Shown one piece after another: positions 5,373 to 5,799 of a stretch of 5,799 nucleotides of DNA. The stretch is from Methylophilales bacterium (lineage in GTDB: Bacteria; Pseudomonadota; Gammaproteobacteria; Burkholderiales; Methylophilaceae). Within the stretch, counting starts at the first letter, position 1, and each line of letters begins with the position of its first letter. The stretch covers positions 1-5,799 of the forward strand of contig JABMNG010000148.1 in assembly GCA_013205275.1 (NCBI GenBank). Reading direction: 5' to 3'. The notes under the pieces were generated by a model that saw only the letters and a list, made by a program, of their open reading frames with translations, searched no databases and was not told the DNA's origin. The translations under genes and the position numbers were made by a program.

Positions 5373-5799
5373 TTATTTCTTTCGTTGATTTGAAGGTAAT
5401 ATTTTCAAACTATCTCGATATTTTGCTATTGTTCGTCTAGCTATTTTAACCCCCTGCTCTGCAAGTATCAAAAGTATTTTTTCATCAGAAAATGGTTTTT
5501 GAGGGTCCTCAGAAAAAATTATATCCTCTATTTTTTTTGAAATTGCCTTAGAAGATAACATTTTCCCTGATTTAGATTGTATTTTTGCACCAAAAAAATG
5601 CTTTAGTTCGAAAATTCCATGAGGGGTTACGATGAATTTATTAGACGTAACTCTAGAAATAGTAGATTCGTGTAGATCTAATTCCTCTGCTATTTTTTTT
5701 AAAATTAGCGGCCTTAAATATAGCTCACCTTTTTCTAGGAACTCATTCTGATTTTTCATTATGGCACGCGTAACTCTTATGATGGTGATTGATCTTTGC
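5373..5799 (-). CDS. rpoN: RNA polymerase sigma-54 factor, C-terminal part (5' end cut by the window edge)
   Basis: Alternative sigma factor that recognises -24/-12 promoters and needs AAA+ enhancer-binding activators. Only the last 141 residues are visible; the reading frame is open to the edge (first whole codon 5798-5796). The ATG at 5759 is an internal Met, not a start: the upstream codons read QRSITIIRVTRAI, matching the E. coli region RNDTLLRVSRCI. The helix-turn-helix region contains LHESTISRVTSNK followed by TPHGIFELKHFF, and the -24-binding RpoN box reads ARRTIAKYR (5415-5441), differing from the usual ARRTVAKYR only by Val to Ile. The end, PSNQRKK, is typical, so the C-terminus is complete and the protein should be functional. 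hpf follows by 17 bases. The ptsN-hprK-rapZ genes often found downstream of rpoN-hpf are not here. Confidence 0.97.
   Translation of the reverse strand, partial: QRSITIIRVTRAIMKNQNEFLEKGELYLRPLILKKIAEELDLHESTISRVTSNKFIVTPHGIFELKHFFGAKIQSKSGKMLSSKAISKKIEDIIFSEDPQKPFSDEKILLILAEQGVKIARRTIAKYRDSLKILPSNQRKK

Noticed and set aside
5373..5759. A stand-alone 128-residue HTH protein starting at the ATG at 5759
   Set aside because: The frame is open to the window edge and the upstream codons match sigma-54. The ATG is an internal Met, so this is the 3' end of rpoN.
1..5799. CRISPR array, tRNA, insertion sequence, phage or defence system
   Set aside because: The whole window is accounted for by seven conserved core genes with at most 17 bases between them; no repeat arrays, transposase motifs or tRNA-like folds were seen.

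Overview
The window is a tightly packed, AT-rich stretch (roughly one third G+C by eye) of a bacterial chromosome. All seven genes lie on the minus strand, so transcription runs from high to low coordinates. No gap between genes exceeds 17 bases, three junctions overlap, and no internal terminator or promoter is visible. The whole window therefore looks like one transcription unit, or part of one. The compact layout and low G+C suggest a streamlined proteobacterial genome. The kinds of EI, HPr and EIIA present, their position next to rpoN-hpf, and the 'KIATWNVNSLNVRL' type of exonuclease III fit Betaproteobacteria best. An AT-rich Methylophilaceae lineage (OM43 / Methylopumilus-like) is my guess at family level, by inference only.

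Layout in transcription order: the 3' part of rpoN (sigma-54, cut by the right edge); hpf (ribosome hibernation factor); a stand-alone mannose-family PTS EIIA; ptsH (HPr); ptsI (enzyme I); prlC/opdA (oligopeptidase A, M3 metallopeptidase); and the 5' three quarters of an exodeoxyribonuclease III gene (xthA, cut by the left edge).

EI, HPr and EIIA form a complete phosphorelay from PEP: EI-His194 to HPr-His15 to EIIA-His9. No EIIB, EIIC or EIID sugar permease is present, so this looks like a regulatory rather than a transport PTS. The cluster next to rpoN is shorter than the common proteobacterial arrangement. ptsN, hprK and rapZ, which often lie between hpf and the PTS genes, are absent here, yet HPr keeps the Ser46 region that HPr kinase recognises. 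Hpf and PrlC add ribosome storage and peptide recycling, and exonuclease III adds DNA repair. These last genes may be co-transcribed for compactness rather than shared function.

I see no mobile element, CRISPR array, tRNA, rRNA or clearly novel system. The points most worth a second look are: a 13-bp perfect inverted repeat inside the EIIA gene; a possible AUU start for prlC with a well-placed Shine-Dalgarno; a forced TTG start for xthA, in frame with and almost touching the prlC stop; an altered, Asn-rich loop in EI; and the missing regulators of the PTS branch.
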